This document shows, piece after piece, positions 11,701 through 26,700 of a DNA stretch of 64,000 bases. This DNA comes from Atrichornis clamosus (lineage: Eukaryota; Chordata; Aves; Passeriformes; Menuridae): assembly GCA_013400975.1 (NCBI GenBank), contig WBMZ01012130.1, positions 1-64,000 on the forward strand, in the 5' to 3' direction. Every line of letters starts with the position of its first letter. Position 1 is the first letter of the stretch. The notes beneath the pieces are model-generated. The model was not told where the DNA came from. It made no database searches and was given only the letters and a program-made list of their open reading frames with translations. Position numbers and translations under genes: made by a program.

Positions 11701-14700
11701 TCAAGTGCGCTATGGCCCCTTCCACAATGACCTGATATTCAAAAACTAACCAGCTAACCAGTTAATGTTTTTGCTGTCTGACTTTTTGCTCTCCTGTGTA
11801 GAAGTGAAAAATATGTGTTGCGGAAGATGGGGTCTTTTGAATAGTGGAATATCCTGAATCTTGGTGACAGCTGCTCTCCTTGCTCTACAGTCTTGGGTTT
11901 GTGTTGTTTACTCAGCTAATGTGCTCTTACTGTAAAGGCTGCACAAATACAGACAAGATAAAACATAGCTTTCACATTTTATTAAGTTTTATTGCAGGTG
12001 TTCTCTATGGATTTTTGCTGTAGATGTGTGCATACTTTCTTCATGCATTTCAAGAGAAGAGTTTTCAGCAGCTTTTTTATATTCACATGTTAGTTGCCTG
12101 GCTCAGGTCAGGTTGAATAGACTTTTTGAATACCTATGGTGGGTTAGCTTATCCTGTCTTGATAGGGAAGTGGTCATAGAGCTAAATGAGCTATATGAAT
12201 CCAGCTGGTTATATGTTAAGAGAAAAGGAATCTATTCTGTTATATTCCCCTCTTGCAAGGATTTTTATAATTGTACAGAGATTTTCTTCTCTGTAGGCCA
12301 GGAAAGAGCCAGATACTACTGAGTAGCCCCTTGTAAGCTGGTTATCAGACAGTTTGTAAAGTCAACAGTCAATATACTCCTTGTTTTCCAGAATTTTATC
12401 AGAGAAGTAGAATGAGATGTCATGTCATTAATTTCTTGTGATGCCACAGAAGTGATGTAATTTTACATAATCCATAAAAAAATTCATCCTTGAACTAGGC
12501 ATGGATTTAGAACTAATACCTTCCTCTCAGCTGGTTGTATCCATGGGTCTGTATGGACTAGGAAAGATTGCCAGAATTACTAGAAGTCTTAGAGTTAATT
12601 GCAGAGTTCAAGTTTTGGGTTAGATTTTGAAAAAGATTATTCTTTTCAGTTTGGAATAAGAATAACTGGGGAGAAAATTCTCATGAGGCTGGACTATGTG
12701 TTGAGGCCAGTTACTATTAATGAAGAAGCTTAATGAAGATCAGGGTTTCTGGAATATATTTTACCTAGTTTTATTGAATTTTATCTGTGTTTGACCATTT
12801 GAAAAAATAATGAAAGTGAATCATGGATAGTGAGCTCTTGATAAGTTACTTGAGCGCTTTCCACCAGTGCCAAATCTCTTTACGAAAACCCTGGAATAAT
12901 TTTACTATTTTTGGCCCTTTTATTCTTCATTATGTGGAAAGGACATTGAAAAACATTGGTCCACTGTTAGAGGAAGCTCATACCTTTTAGTTGTGTTAGC
13001 TAAGGATAGCTATTCAACACTACTTCTGGGTAAAGGTGGCATTAACCTCTCCTTTGGATCAGCTGCTGAAAGAATTGTGGGAGTTGTTGTCACCAGGGAA
13101 AGTCAAGGAGAAAGCAGAGATTGCTCCAGTTATCAAAAAGACATCTCCCAACTGACTTGGCTGCTGATTCCCTATTATACCTGCAGTGAAGATGAAGGAG
13201 GGCATAAAACTTTGTGATCTTCAAAGCCTCATTTAGACATAAGCCTTGCTAGGCATCACATGAGAAAGCTTTTGTATTTTTTTCTTAAGTACTTAGGGAG
13301 AGATAAAGGTCAGTTTGTATGTGCTGACTGAGAGAATTTATATCTTTAAACTCTTTCCAGTTCTGTCATGCAATGCCATGGCCAAAACTTGCTTATGGAC
13401 CTGTTTCCTGTGTCCAGCTTTTTTGGCAAAAAGCTGCTCCTTCTTTGTGTTGCAGAGTGAATAAAAGCTGGGAGGTGTATCCACCCTGTGCTATAGCCCC
13501 TTTTCTCCCTGTTGTTGCAGAAGCCCCATGTGACACCATCAGAAATTTTGTCACCTCCTCAAAATGTGAGAAGTAGCCAAAGATTTTCAGCATCACTGCA
13601 GGGAGTGCTGCTGTTCTTGCTGCTTTCTGATAAGTCAGAAAGGGATGTATTCCAGTTAGATCCAGCCAAATTTATCCTTCTGAATGCTTGCCATGCTGCT
13701 GTGATTTGAAACCAGGATTAAATTTCTTTGGTATTCAATCTTTCTTGAGTTTGGGTGAAGGCAGGCATGCCTGGGGTTTGTTTCTGAGGGTTTTAGGATC
13801 CCTTCCCCTGCCTCCCCCAAGGTGACGATAAGCAAAGCAGATATTTAGGCTGAGACCTGTTCTGTCTTTTCATGTGTCCACAGCTGATTGGAAGTACTCT
13901 CGCCTTCTGAGTATTAATTCAACTATCATCTGTCCTTTAAAAGTTGAATGAGAGGGCTACCAATGTGATAAAAGCATGTTACTTTATTTACTAGTTCTGA
14001 AATTAAAAAAAAAGGCATTAGTTTTTGTAGGGGCATTTTAAATGTGTTCCTTTCTGAGGGAAATTACATCTTCATTCTGTCACTTTTAAAGTCACAGGTT
14101 TGGTTGATTGCAGCCTATTTTAAAAATATTTGACAGATTCTATTTATCAAGTCAATTCACAGAAGTATTAATGGGTCAAGGCCACTTCCATGAACCCTGC
14201 AAATAGGAGGTCAAGGCGTTTGGTTATCATCATGCTTTTGGAGAGAATTGTCATAATACACATTGGTAATGTGGTTGAGATCAAAACAGACTACAACTGC
14301 TTTAAGTACTTGGATATATCTAAATGCAGGCCATAAAATGATTGTGTTGGTAGCTGTGGTATCTTTACAAGGCTAGAAAAGGTTGACCTTCAGTTCTGTT
14401 GTCATGTCTATGTGAGAAATCTCAGAAGAGTCAGACAATAGCTTCTTCTACACAGGGTGCAAGAGGCTCTGCTGTGCTAAAGAGAGGTGGTCCTGTTTGT
14501 GTAGTGCATTTGAGCTCATTATTAAAAAGGCTGTTAGCTCTGATGCCTGCATGACCACCTAATTCCTAGTGAAACAAAATATCTGATATCTAAGTGAGAG
14601 TCTAGTGTCCCAAGTAACAGCCGTGGAAAACATTTTTGGTTTTGTCCCCATTATGAAAAAAACTCCAAAATGACGATACGGTCAATATGGCGTCTCTTCT

Positions 14701-17700
14701 AAATGTGTATCTTAATAGGTCATTCACACTCTTGCTGCCTTGAAGGTAGATTATGGAGCAAGTAAAGGCTCTGGTATCTGCACATTAAGCGCAGTCCCTC
14801 TCTATGAGCTTGTGACATCCCTGCTTCTCCTGGATAATGGGTTGCTGTTCCTGCTGCTGTGTTGTTAATATTCAGAAGCCTACCAGGGTCACTTCTCATG
14901 TCTGAATTAACTTTCTCAAAATCTGGAAATGAAAACTTGATTTAAATAGAATTTGATCCCTCTCTCATTAAGGTCTTTATTTTTCATTCATTTTCTTCCC
15001 TATTATTTTACCAAATTATAGCTGGAAAATATGTATTATCTATCTAGTGTTTACAGATTGGACACTATTCAATGATTTAAACAGCCTAGTAGGTGAAAAT
15101 GACCATTTTGTCTTTTAAACTATTTTGGGGGGTATTTTAATATGCTAATCTTAATTTAATAAATATATCTGGTTTCTAATTGCATCCAGACAGCTTCATG
15201 TCAATGTGTTGTCAATGAGATTTGGTCTGCCTGGTTGAGGTGCTTGATGAGAGACACGTGAGTTAGTAATGGGCTCAGTGGGCTTCTCTAGAATAAGTTA
15301 TTGTTTCCAGTTCTGTTCATGTGACTGAAAGAGGCTGCCTGAAGCCCTTGGGCTTCTGAAAATTTGGCTTTAATTTACGAGAATGATGATTTCAACATTG
15401 ACAAATGTTTCTGTCTTGGAATAGAGCATTAGTTTAATTTTATGCTCAACATTTTTTTTTCATTGTTTGGGTTTGCTTTTCATTCCTTTGACCCAGCCTT
15501 TCCAGGATAATCTTTCTGCCTATCTTATTTTCCCAGTTTCCAATAAAGACCTCATCCAGGGTTTACCACAGTAGTTAACAATTAGCTTTCTGAGAAAACT
15601 ATTTCCATTCCAGAGCTACACATTATGCCCCATCTTTCCGTCTTTTGATGTGTTGTATTACATGACAGCTTCCAAGTGTCAGCAGGCTTAATATTTGATT
15701 CACGTTAATTATAATTACCTGCAGTGTTTGGACAAACAAAACTGAAACTCTTTCATCCTCAGATCAGAAACTTTTACCCATCTTTGAAGATAAGTCTGTA
15801 GGTTTGCCTTTGAAACTGTCCACTTAAAGTGGCTGTGTGTGAGTTTGGATAAACAGACTTGTGCAATGCTACATTTTAATGCATTTGGAGTTGCCTCAGT
15901 CATACCAAGTGCGCACAGATAACGAGCAGAATTTGAATAATGCACTCTACAGTGAGGAGCTATAAAGTGGATCATATGACAGCAGTTTTGCTTTTGTCCC
16001 ACGTTCTTCTCTAGCAGGAGGTCCCACTGATTGGCATTTTGTGGTGTCCAGACCACATCTCTGTTACTAAGGTGGTTCCAGCACTGCCTAAAACTCATGT
16101 GAAGAGCTGCAGTCCCGCTGCCTCCTGTTTGTGCTGTCATTCATGCTTATCTACTATTTCTGTAGCTCCCAGTTATGCACTTGCTGACTTTGCTTCACAT
16201 TTTCTTGTTTCCATGTAAAATTTGACAAGGCTGCACCTTATCACTTGTTCCTTTCCCTCCTCTAGAAAGCAATGACAGTAACTGTCATTCATCCAGAATG
16301 AGGAAAGCTGCTGTGTTTAGAGCTTTCTGTGATAATTTAAAGCTATTGTTTGGTGGCTTTTGACTGTTTGGTAAAAGCCAGTCCTTGAATGAAATGCAGT
16401 GTAGAGCGAAATTTTATTTATTTGGAAGAATGGGGCTGGGAGTGGTGTTTTCAGGCCCTAGCTGTCAAGTGTTCTCCCACTCTGGGCACTGACCAGCCTA
16501 GAGCAGACTTTCAAGCAGATGGCACCTGTCAGATATCTGTTACAAACTGCTCCAGGAAATGCTTAGAAGCCGTGGGTGATATTAGGGCAGTAGCCACTAT
16601 CTTTTTTTCAGGTGTTTGTTGGGATCTTTGGGGCTTTTTTGTTAGGGGTTTTTTGGTTTTGTTTGGTTTTAGGGGTTTGGTTTGTTTTTTGTTTGGTTTT
16701 TTTTGTTACTTTTGTTTTGGAAAGGTTGTTACATCAAGCTTTCCCTAAGATCTACAGAACTGTTTTAGGACAGTCTTTATTGTGTGATAGTGAAATACAG
16801 AAGAGTTCTGAAGAGCAAAAAGCGTAACTTCAAGTTCTTCTTTCTGTGTTAGCTCTATACTAGCTCTTAACCTCAGAGCTGCTCCCAATGACTTCTCCCA
16901 GTTTGTACTCATATCTGGGACTGCCCCAATCCAGGTGCAGCACCTTGCACTCATTGACCTTCATGAGGTTAATGTGGCAAAAGTTATCTAAAGCTACTAA
17001 TAATTTACAAAGAAAATCTGTCCTCACTATTTTAGAGAGTCAGTGCTGTTTAATTTGAACAATCTTGTCTATTTTGCCATGGAAAGTACTTTTCTCGATA
17101 CATTCTGGAGGCACAGCAAAAGAGCGAAAAGCTAAGCATGCAAGATGCTGAGCACCATACCTTGGCCCTGTCTACCCAGCAGCTTCAAGGACAGCAAATG
17201 ATACAGGTGTTGTGTCTGTCTTTCCCAGAGATCACAGTCTTCTCAGCCACCTCTGAGTGAAGCTTTGTCTCTCTCCCCATACCTCTCACTAACAGCCAAG
17301 GAAGGCTGATCAGACCCCATCTGTGGGGTGCTTTTTCCTCGTGTGTCCCCATGTGACACCCTCTGTTAGACACTATCTAACTGATGGACAATGTGTAAAG
17401 TTGATTCAGTGACTGTCGACATTAGCTTTAGATTCTTTCTTACCTGCTCAACTTCACAGACATCACACAAGTTACAGAAGCTTCTTCAGTTTTCCTTATT
17501 AATTGGATATCAGTTAATCTCTTGTCTCACAGTTCTTATTTCTGTGTTTACCCTGTGATAGTTCTTCTCTGAATGCAGTCAGAGCTTTATTGGTTGATTG
17601 CAGACAAGCTAAGATTCTGAGAAAGGTTTTGGATGTTTGGAGTGGTGTTGCTTAGTTGCTTGATTGAACAACTGCTTGATTGATTGAACTGTCATAATCT

Positions 17701-20700
17701 AGATTTTCATCAAAATGACATCTGATAACGTGACATAACATGTAGTAATTAGCTGGAAGTAGCTGTTGAAGATCTGTTTGTTCCCTGTTTATTCCCTGAT
17801 GTGGTTTGTCACTAGAATCTTTAATTGGACACATCTGCACAGTGGTACTCTAGCTCACCCTCCATGTTTACAGGTTTTACTGCTAGGATTCAGCTTCCCT
17901 ATTATTCTTATTGTGTCTGTCCGTGGTGCACAGTTTGTGTTTTTAAATTATGGGAAAGTCAGACTATTTCCCAATCTCTTGCCCTACCACCTTCCAAAAA
18001 AAGCTTGCTTTATTTTGGAAGATCCCAGACTTTTAGTTAATCAAAGTCTCTCTCAATTTTTTACCCTCTTTTCAGAAATTGAAATGCTGTTTGCTCCTGG
18101 CCTTAAAAGATATTTTCTTCTCTTTATATTATTACTAGCTTTGTGCTTTAGAGTGGGAGTATTGCATTTGTGATTTCACTTTTGGAAAGAAATCATGTTG
18201 GATATCATATGACTCTGCACCTGTAAAGGCAATCCTGATTCTTGCTTACTTGAATTATTTCTGTCAAAGCCTGAAGATCACATCTCTTTTGATCAAGGGG
18301 ACGTCTTCAGACCTCCTACCTTTTTAGATAGGTGTTGGGTTTTTCTAAATACAGTGCTAATTTCAATTGTTGTACCAATGTCTTGGGCAGTGGAGGTGAT
18401 AATTAAATGGAGAGATTTGAGATCAGGTTAGTAACCAGTCAGAGAAATAGGCATGAAGTGACAAAGGAAGTTAACTATGTCCTTTGTGTGAGCACTGTAC
18501 ACTGTGAACAGCTGAAGACCTGATGGTATTCTGTCCTGGTGCCTCCAAAGTAGTTTTTTCCAAAGACGTTTCTGTCTGGTCTTGATCCACAGGCAAACAA
18601 GAATATGCATTGGCTTTTTCTGTAGTAGTAAACTAAACACTGTCAAGAAATACTTATTCCTCAGTACCCAGACACAATTATCTGTGCAGGCAAATTAACC
18701 AAATCATCCTTAGCAAGGATTTCAGCCCACGTGAGCTAGCCTTTCCCAGCCACCTTTTCCACTGATGAAGAATTACCATGGTCCAGGAACTGTCCCGCAG
18801 GCAGGTTGAGCTTTGCCTCTGCTGAAGCCTGAGGGTGCAGAAGCCATCTGACCTCAGAGTCAGAGAGCTCTTCTGGGTGTATTTAAGTGTTGTGTATGGA
18901 CTGTAGCTGTTAAGAGCTAGAGGAGTTTCTGACTTTGTGCTAAATCCTGTGGTCAGGAATGTTTGAGATGACACCCCTTCCTGAAGAATGCTGCTTGTTG
19001 ATCATTTGTACCCTATCAGCTTTAAAATGCTGTTAGTTTGATGTCTGTGTGTGTGGGTATAAACTGTGAGATGCCACATCAGCCCTTCCACTTTTAGAGC
19101 AGCTGTAGATACAGGATATTTGTAAGGTGTCCACAGCTGCATAGCCACAGCTATTGTGAACATCCAGTGGCTTCAAGTGAAGCTGCCATGATGCTTCCAT
19201 TTGTTCTGCTTTCCTTCTGAAGATTCAAAACCCATTAGTTATTTTACAGCAAGTTTTTATAGCTGATTTTGCAACGTAGTAGTCATTATCACCATTTTTA
19301 ATCTCTTGACCCTTCATATCTTGAGTTGTTTCCTGATCTGAAGTTGCAAAGGAGTTGAATGTAATGTTTGTAAAATGCTTTGAAGATTAAAAGCTCCATA
19401 GCAGGTTTTTATTATTACCAGAGGCAAATGAGCAGGAGTGGCTTAATGTTGGACTGTTTATTTCCCAAGAGATGGCTTTGTTTTGAAAAGTGCACATTAT
19501 CAATTGGGTTTTAGACAAAATTATCTTATTTCAGTCCTGAATATGAGTAAATAGACAAACTTTCTACTGTTAGATTATTTGCTTCAGATATTTGTAGAAG
19601 AGCAGAGCATTTATGGTACTACCTATGGCTCTGTTCTTAGCTTATGTTTAATGAAGCATTTTTTAATGTATTTGGCTTCTACTATTTTGAATCCAATGCA
19701 TCCCAACTTCCTTATATATATATATATAGCAGTATCCTTATAACTATATGATATATAGATAAGTTTGAGATATATATATAGAGAGAGAGAGATATTGCTC
19801 TTCAAAGATAAAATAAGTTCAGCATGTGAACAAAAAAAGTGGTCTGCATTCAGAAATGATGTTTTACTAGAGTTTGGTTTACAGGCAGTTTTTCACGTAT
19901 TCAGCCTACCACATACTAAAGACCTGTCTTTTTTTTTAAATAGTGCTTTAGATATTTCTTGAATCATTTTTATTTCCAGCCTCTATCTACATCATAAAGT
20001 GATAGGTGATTGTATAGAGACAAATAAAAAGTGAGCTGTTTGACAATCCTGAAGCTACTGCTGTTTCTGTGCCAGTTAGAGGAGAAGGGAGAGAGCTGCA
20101 TAATTCCAATGGAAATTCCACTTCAGCTTGCTACAACAGGGGACTGCTCCAGGGGCAGCGATGTCCTGCTGTGGTTTGCTGTCTCCCTTGCCCTTGCAGC
20201 AGGTCGTCCCTCCCAGCCAGCAGCCGTGTTTTGACAGAGTGTGTGTGGTGTCAGCACAGGGCACCTCTGGGGTTCCGGAGGCAGCTCTTGTCAGCAGAGG
20301 GGCAGCTGGGCTGTGGCCAGGCACCGCATCCCTGCACCCTTGAGCAGGATGCCTCGCTCCCTGCAGCTGCAAAAGCTTTGGGCTCCTGCCTGGCACTTGC
20401 AGAAATCGTTGTGGAATTTGCTGATTCTGCCAGACGCAACCTCAACACTTGTTCCCAAGTGCTGTGTCTCATCAGGACAGCTGTTGGTTATGAAAAACGT
20501 GCAGTGTCTTTCATCTGTAATAATGCAGCTTTGTTGAAGTATTGCAAGCTTACAACATTCTGAGCAATACTATGAAGCAGCACCGCCTTGCTCAGCCTAC
20601 AGGGAGCTTTATTCCCCTGTACTTTAGTTAAAATGTTCATTTATTGTTACCACTAATGTCAGAGGTGGGGAGGGGGGAGGGAGGGAGGCTAAATTTTCCC

Positions 20701-23700
20701 TCCATACTGTCGGTAAGGATTAACTGCAACTGTTGGGCAGAGCTTTCAAAATATTCTGACCTATTTACACAACAAAACTGATCAGAACAAAATAAACAGT
20801 TCTGGTCAGTGGCTGAATGCTGTATTGTGGCAGCTATATTTGGCAGTGAATTTTCTCATCATTTTTCCAGTGTAGACAAAAACCTGAATGCTACAAAAAT
20901 TGTAAGCATTACAAGCAGATAATGCCGGTACTGAATAGCTTGTTTCTCCTGTTGCCTTTTGGGGAAAGGGGACAGTTTGGCTGTAATTCAGTTGGAACAA
21001 ATGCTTATGAAGCAACTGACAAAAAAGCGTATGAGTAGATTTATCATTCTCCCATGTAGGGTAGTAAATAATTGCAATATTTCCAGCAAGCTGCAGTATG
21101 TACCTTTGAGATGGTGGATCTCTCTCTGAGGTGTAATCTCTGCAAAGAAGCATTAAATAGGGAATTGTGACAGACTCTAAAAATTGTTGGTTTTCTGCTT
21201 GGGTTTTATTTTTCTGTTTTGTAACAACCATAGTGGATATTGCAATTACCTCCTCATTTTTATGTGGTATCCCCTAAAGAATGAATTGAGAGAATTGCTT
21301 CATCTTAGCCATTTGGACAACTATTCTGTATATCCTGGGTCACAGATTTTTGGTAGTTTGGAGGATAAAGTTGCCTGACACTCAAGATAGGAAATATCTC
21401 TTTCTATCTTGCATCTTGAATTCAGTTTCTGAGAATACTAAAATGAAGCCTTTTTAAACTTGTCTTTTTTTTCACACTTCCATTTAGTGATAGTCCCAAT
21501 GCTGTCCATGAGGTGGAAAAGTGGCTACCACGGCTGCACTCAGTTGTCATAGGACCTGGCTTAGGTAGAGATGAAGTTCTACTTGAGAATGCTAAGGTAA
21601 TGTGCATACTGATGTTTTATCCTATGTCTTTATGTTGAATTTTAGAAACCATTCCTATATTTTGCATCATTACACAAATGTTCTTGATATGGTTGCTAAA
21701 TAACAAATCTAATAAAATATTGATGAAAATTATAGTTACTATTTATGGTCTTCATTATTAAATTGTAAGCTTCACTCTGAATTTTAGGCATCCATATGGT
21801 TGTTTTGATTTGCTTTTGTTTAGCTTGTGAAAGTTGCTAATTAAGAAATAGATGTTGGCATATCTAGATAAAAGGCTCTGTTTTCTTAGATGCAAAGCAC
21901 CTGTACTGTGAGCACATAAATATGGATTCGAGTTCCTAATTTTTGGAGCCATATTTGAAAGCTTGTAGCAGATGTACCAAAGAACAGGGTCTGTGTCCCC
22001 TTGTAATAAGAAATAATGCTCTTAATTGTAAAATGTTGCAGATTCTGCTTTGGATAAAGAGATAATCCTATTTTCTGTCAAGCCTTAGTGGAGAGCTGAA
22101 AACAATAGCTTAGATAGTTTTTTACTTTAAATAATACATCTTTAGAGTGTCTTCCCAATGATATTTTGAATTACTGTCAACACATCTTTATATGTTCAAA
22201 GTGTATCACTCTAGTGACAATCTAATTTTGTACAATTTAATTTTTTTTTTCCTGAGCAGTATTACCACATTAATCAGTGGCACTAACGAGTGGAATTAAT
22301 ATAATTTACAGAAATGTAGACAGTTACACAGTGAAATCACAAAACAGGGCAGGCAATGGAGACCACACTATCCAAGTGTTTAGAATACCTTGAGAACTAT
22401 GAAGGTGGTTTTGCTAGGATTTTCCTTAGAGAAAGTTGCTATTCTTTTTGAGCTTTTTTGAGCTTTTGCTTCTTTAATTTGCCTGCTTCCTTTTTGGAAG
22501 GAAAATATATATATTATGATACAGGTGCAAAACTAATGAAGATTAAAAAATAAAGGAAAACTAAATTTATTACAGCTGATGAAGAAATCAAATTCTATTC
22601 TGAATGAAAAATTTTAATAGATTTTATTATTACTTGAAAACGTTCTTTTCAGAATTTTTTTTACAGAAAAAAAGTTTGGGACAATTATTTTTTTTCCTTG
22701 GTTTAAAAAAAATTAAGTTAGTTCGGTTTTTTTCCTAAGGGAAAACAGGTTTAAACAAAAGAAAATAAAAATTCATTTAAAATATCTAAGATAAGCTTCT
22801 TTTATGTGAGAATTCCATTTGGGGTTTATGTGCTTATCTGTACTACAGAAGTATCTGGAAGATTTCTTGATTGTATTTTTTTCCTCATTGCTAAAAATAA
22901 TATTGCTTTCTTAGCGAATTACAAGCATACTTTTAGTTCAGCCTGGCTGTCCTGTGTAAGCTAGCTTGGAGTTAAAGAAACAAACCCAGCCAATAAAGAC
23001 AAGGCATTTGGAAGTTACTTCATGCTAAAATCTCAGACCACATTCATATAAGCCGTGGATCTGTCCTTATTAATTTCAAGTCACATTAAAGCTCAAGTTC
23101 TTTGTCTTGACTGTAGTTGTGTAAGTGTTCATTAGTTACCCAGTGTTGTGGTTTTTAACACCTCACTGGGGACAAGTGAGCCCTGGTTGCTGCATGAGGA
23201 AGACTGGTGCTTCTCTGTGCTGAGGGAAGGCTGAGCTTGCCTCTTGCTTCAACTGTGAATTTTAAGCATCAAGACAAAAAGCAAGAAATGATGGCATTGC
23301 CATTTTAAACTTTTATAGGAGGCTGGCTTGTTATATAGTTTTCTGGTTTCCCTTTAAGCCAGCTGTGGCATGTGTCATGACATAGGTCTGGGAGGTAGGT
23401 GAGTGTCTGCTTTCTGGTCAGGGTGCTGTATCAGAGTGATAGTGATGGTGAGATAGAGCTTCTCCTCTTCCTGCTTCTGCCCTGTTAAAGTGCTGATGCT
23501 CAGTGGTCTGTCATCTCTCTGATGCTGTTTTTATGTCAGTTCTTGTCAGTATTGTGCCAGCACATTGCAAATTAATGTGCTTCTTCAAACAGTCTGTGTT
23601 TGGGCTACTTCTCCCTTCTGAGCGTTGAGAAATTAAGAGATTAATTACTAGTGCAGTAACCTTCAGTTTCTGGTATATGGCCCAGAAAGAGTGTTTTATT

Positions 23701-26700
23701 GTGGAATAGCCCGAGTACTTGTTGACCAGATGGTGCATCATCTCCAGATCAAAGAATGCTTTAGTTCCTCAGCATCTTTAGTATGTCACCTGCCTCCCTC
23801 ATTCTGAATGCAGGCAGTGTGTTCACTGTAGCATTTGAGTTCCTTTCAACAGTCGGATAAAAAAAACCCCCCCTTTGTGATCAATTTCCTTTGATTTGAT
23901 TTTTTTTTTTTTTTACCTTGGGCATATAGTGATACTCTTTGAATACATACTTACTGGCTTCCTGTGATTTTGTGGTTTTAGCTGTAATTCTGTTCACAAG
24001 TACTGTTACAAGAAGCTGCTCTACAAGTTATATCCTTCTTTCATAAGCCACTTGCTGGGTCTATGTGCCAGAACTCTCACATGCTGTTACTCAGTTGCTT
24101 GGGCAAGAGCTGATGCTCTGTCAGAACTTTCTAGCCATGGGTTTGCAGGGCCAGGAGCTGCAGCTTCAGAAAATTCTAAAGAAAGCATTTGTTGTGACCT
24201 GATAGCTGTGCACCTGGATCCCTCACAGATGTGGCAATTCTAGTCTCTGCCTGGTTAGACCTTCCAACTCTGGAGCAAATAAGCAGTCCAAGCAGTTTCT
24301 CTTCAATAGAAAGGAGCAGAAAAGTGTTTTTGCTCTACTTCTCAATTCTGGAGCGTGCAGATTGAAGAATCTGTGCTCCTGATACTACTCCAAACTTTTG
24401 AAATGCTGTAACCACATCTGGTGTGAAAGTTGACCACAATGTCAGCTTCCTTGTTGGGAACATCAGGCCATCTGTTTTTTTCCTTTTATTATCTGTGACT
24501 GATTCTGGCCAGAGATACCAGTATGTTGCGTCCCCAAGTTCATCTCAGTTGTCGTGCTGCTGTTGGTAGTTTAAGCTGTTGAGAAAGAGCTTAGCTGCCA
24601 TGTGGAGGCATGACCAAGATCCTTGTGACTGTCCTCTGCTTAGAAGCAGCATATTTCCAAAGTTATTGGATATTCTCCTTTTTTTCACACAGCAGCAGTG
24701 TGTTATATCACTATCATACCTACCAATCATAGTGTACTTCATTCAGCTTTGTATGTATGTTTGCATTTCTGGTTATACTCTGATCTGATTTTCCTTGTAG
24801 TTGGAAGTAGGGAAATTTCTGCCTGTACTATCAAGAGCTGTTCTTTGTGTGTGTGAGAGAACCAGATTCCTCTCCTGCAGGGGATGAGTGCAGCTCCCTG
24901 GAGTACTTGGAAAAAAATGCAGTATTTCCTGCATACCTCCTGAGAGAGGAGGAGATTCAACCCGATGCTCCAGGATGTTCTGCATTCTGCTGCCACCTAG
25001 CAGTTAGGCAGTTACAGGCTGAGCTATGCCCTTTATCAGTTTCCATCCTCTTGTCATCTCCTTTCCCCTATTTCTTCTGGCTTTGAGGTCAAATGGACTG
25101 ATACAGGGTTGCTGATGGAATAACAGTTACTGTCAGGATCAGGTAGAAAAGCATTTATCCTTATGAAGAGCCTTATCCTTAACTGAAGTCTTTGATGTTG
25201 CAATCCTCCTTGCTTGTCACTGGGTTCCTTGCCTCTCTCCTTGAAGTGACAGCACTGAATCCTGGACTCTGGTGCTCCAGACTTGCTGTGTTTTACTTTG
25301 CAGCAGTGAAGTAAGAATGCTGATTTCTGCAGAGCATGCTTGCTTTCCTCCTGTAAGAGAGGTAATGATTAATGGCAAGACTGGCTCTGTGTAATTTCAG
25401 ATTACATGATAAAATTGGCTGGGTTCTCAAACCACGTGTATGTTCCTCTTGCTCAATTCTCAGTCTTAGTTTTAGTTTCCAGAATGTCAGGAATACCAGC
25501 CTGGGTTTTTCTTTCAGCTGAGGCCCAGCCTAGCTGCCCTTTGTACCTATTGCTGTTGCTGTTTCTCTTCCCTCAACCACCTTGCCCTACTATGCTGCCC
25601 TCAGCCAGTCATTCACCCTTAAAGATTTCTCTTGTCTCTTGGAATATAAATTTCAGAATCTCATTTTCCACGCCTAGTGACATCATCTTAAGGTTGTGTT
25701 AAAATGTCTTGGCTCTGGTTAACACCTACATGGTGAGAGATGTTTGGGCCCTTGTCATGGATCACCTCCATCAAGTGTGCCCAGAGAGAACCCATGGGAA
25801 ACTTTCAGATAGATGGATTCTCAGTTCTGCCTTGACTGAGGCATCAGCCTTTCTGTGTTTGGGTAGTTGGATTATTTTCCCCCTTTCAAGCCTCGTGCTT
25901 TCAGGATCTATGCAGCACTTCACAGCCTTAATAAATCGTGAGAATGGAACCAGGTACTTCACCACACTATCTGCACCAGTTTTTTGCAAGATCAAGAGCA
26001 CTACAGAACACAGGGCCACGTGTTGTTGTCATAGCAGTCTGTTAAAGTTGAATCTGTCACTGTGGACCTTGAGAAGGATTTTCCTCTTAGTATCTACACA
26101 GTCCCCTCAGTTCTATTTGTACCAGGTGTAAGACACCTGAAAATCATCCCAGATGAATGCTGCAGGTGACAGATTAGTGGTATTGCCTGTGGTACCTACC
26201 ACCATTTACAAATATGAACCAACAGGATGTGTTATTCCTTGGAATCACTGCTCATGGCTACTCAAATTAGCAGGATAATTATTTTCCAGAAATTTCATTC
26301 TTCTGTGTGTGTGGTGTGCATTTTCTTCCTCCCTTTTTATACCCTATGGAGATTCTTGCTGTGGGGATTCAGCAGCTCCTAGAGAACTGAAGTAGCAGCA
26401 AGGCTGTGCTCTTCCTGTTCACAGCCCTCAGCTCGGAGGAGGTGAGATAGCTGGGATCTTGTGCTTGTGGTACGGAAGGGCAAAACCCAGCAGGGGGTTT
26501 TGTGTGTCCTCTCTGTGAGGATGAGTGTGCTGTCAGCCTTCACCCAACCCCCAGCATTGATGCATATATCACCAGTAGTACCCAGTGAAAAACTGATCTC
26601 TTACTAGCCAAGCTTCAGTGCTATCAGAAGGCCTGGTGAGAGTCAGAGTTTGTGGATGTCTTCACCTAAGGCGAGGCAGTTGTTTGGATACGATGCAGTT

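Larger units (their letters stand above)
8763..21487 (+). other. NAXD: NAXD intron (12.7 kb)
   Basis: A large intron. It contains a T/G low-complexity tract (16629-16720), a decayed LINE-like fragment (16900-16972), a TA/GA microsatellite (19713-19795) and a locally GC-richer patch at about 20050-20500. Scattered open frames of 60-164 codons show no recognisable domain, and those at 20030-20560 overlap on both strands, which points to composition. Confidence 0.7.

Noticed and set aside
15715..16140. 141-codon - strand open frame in an NAXD intron
   Set aside because: No recognisable domain, no splice or poly(A) context, and cysteine/histidine spacing does not form a zinc finger. Probably chance.
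20031..20563. GC-richer patch with overlapping open frames up to 164 codons
   Set aside because: Six overlapping frames in both directions without a recognisable domain or splice context.
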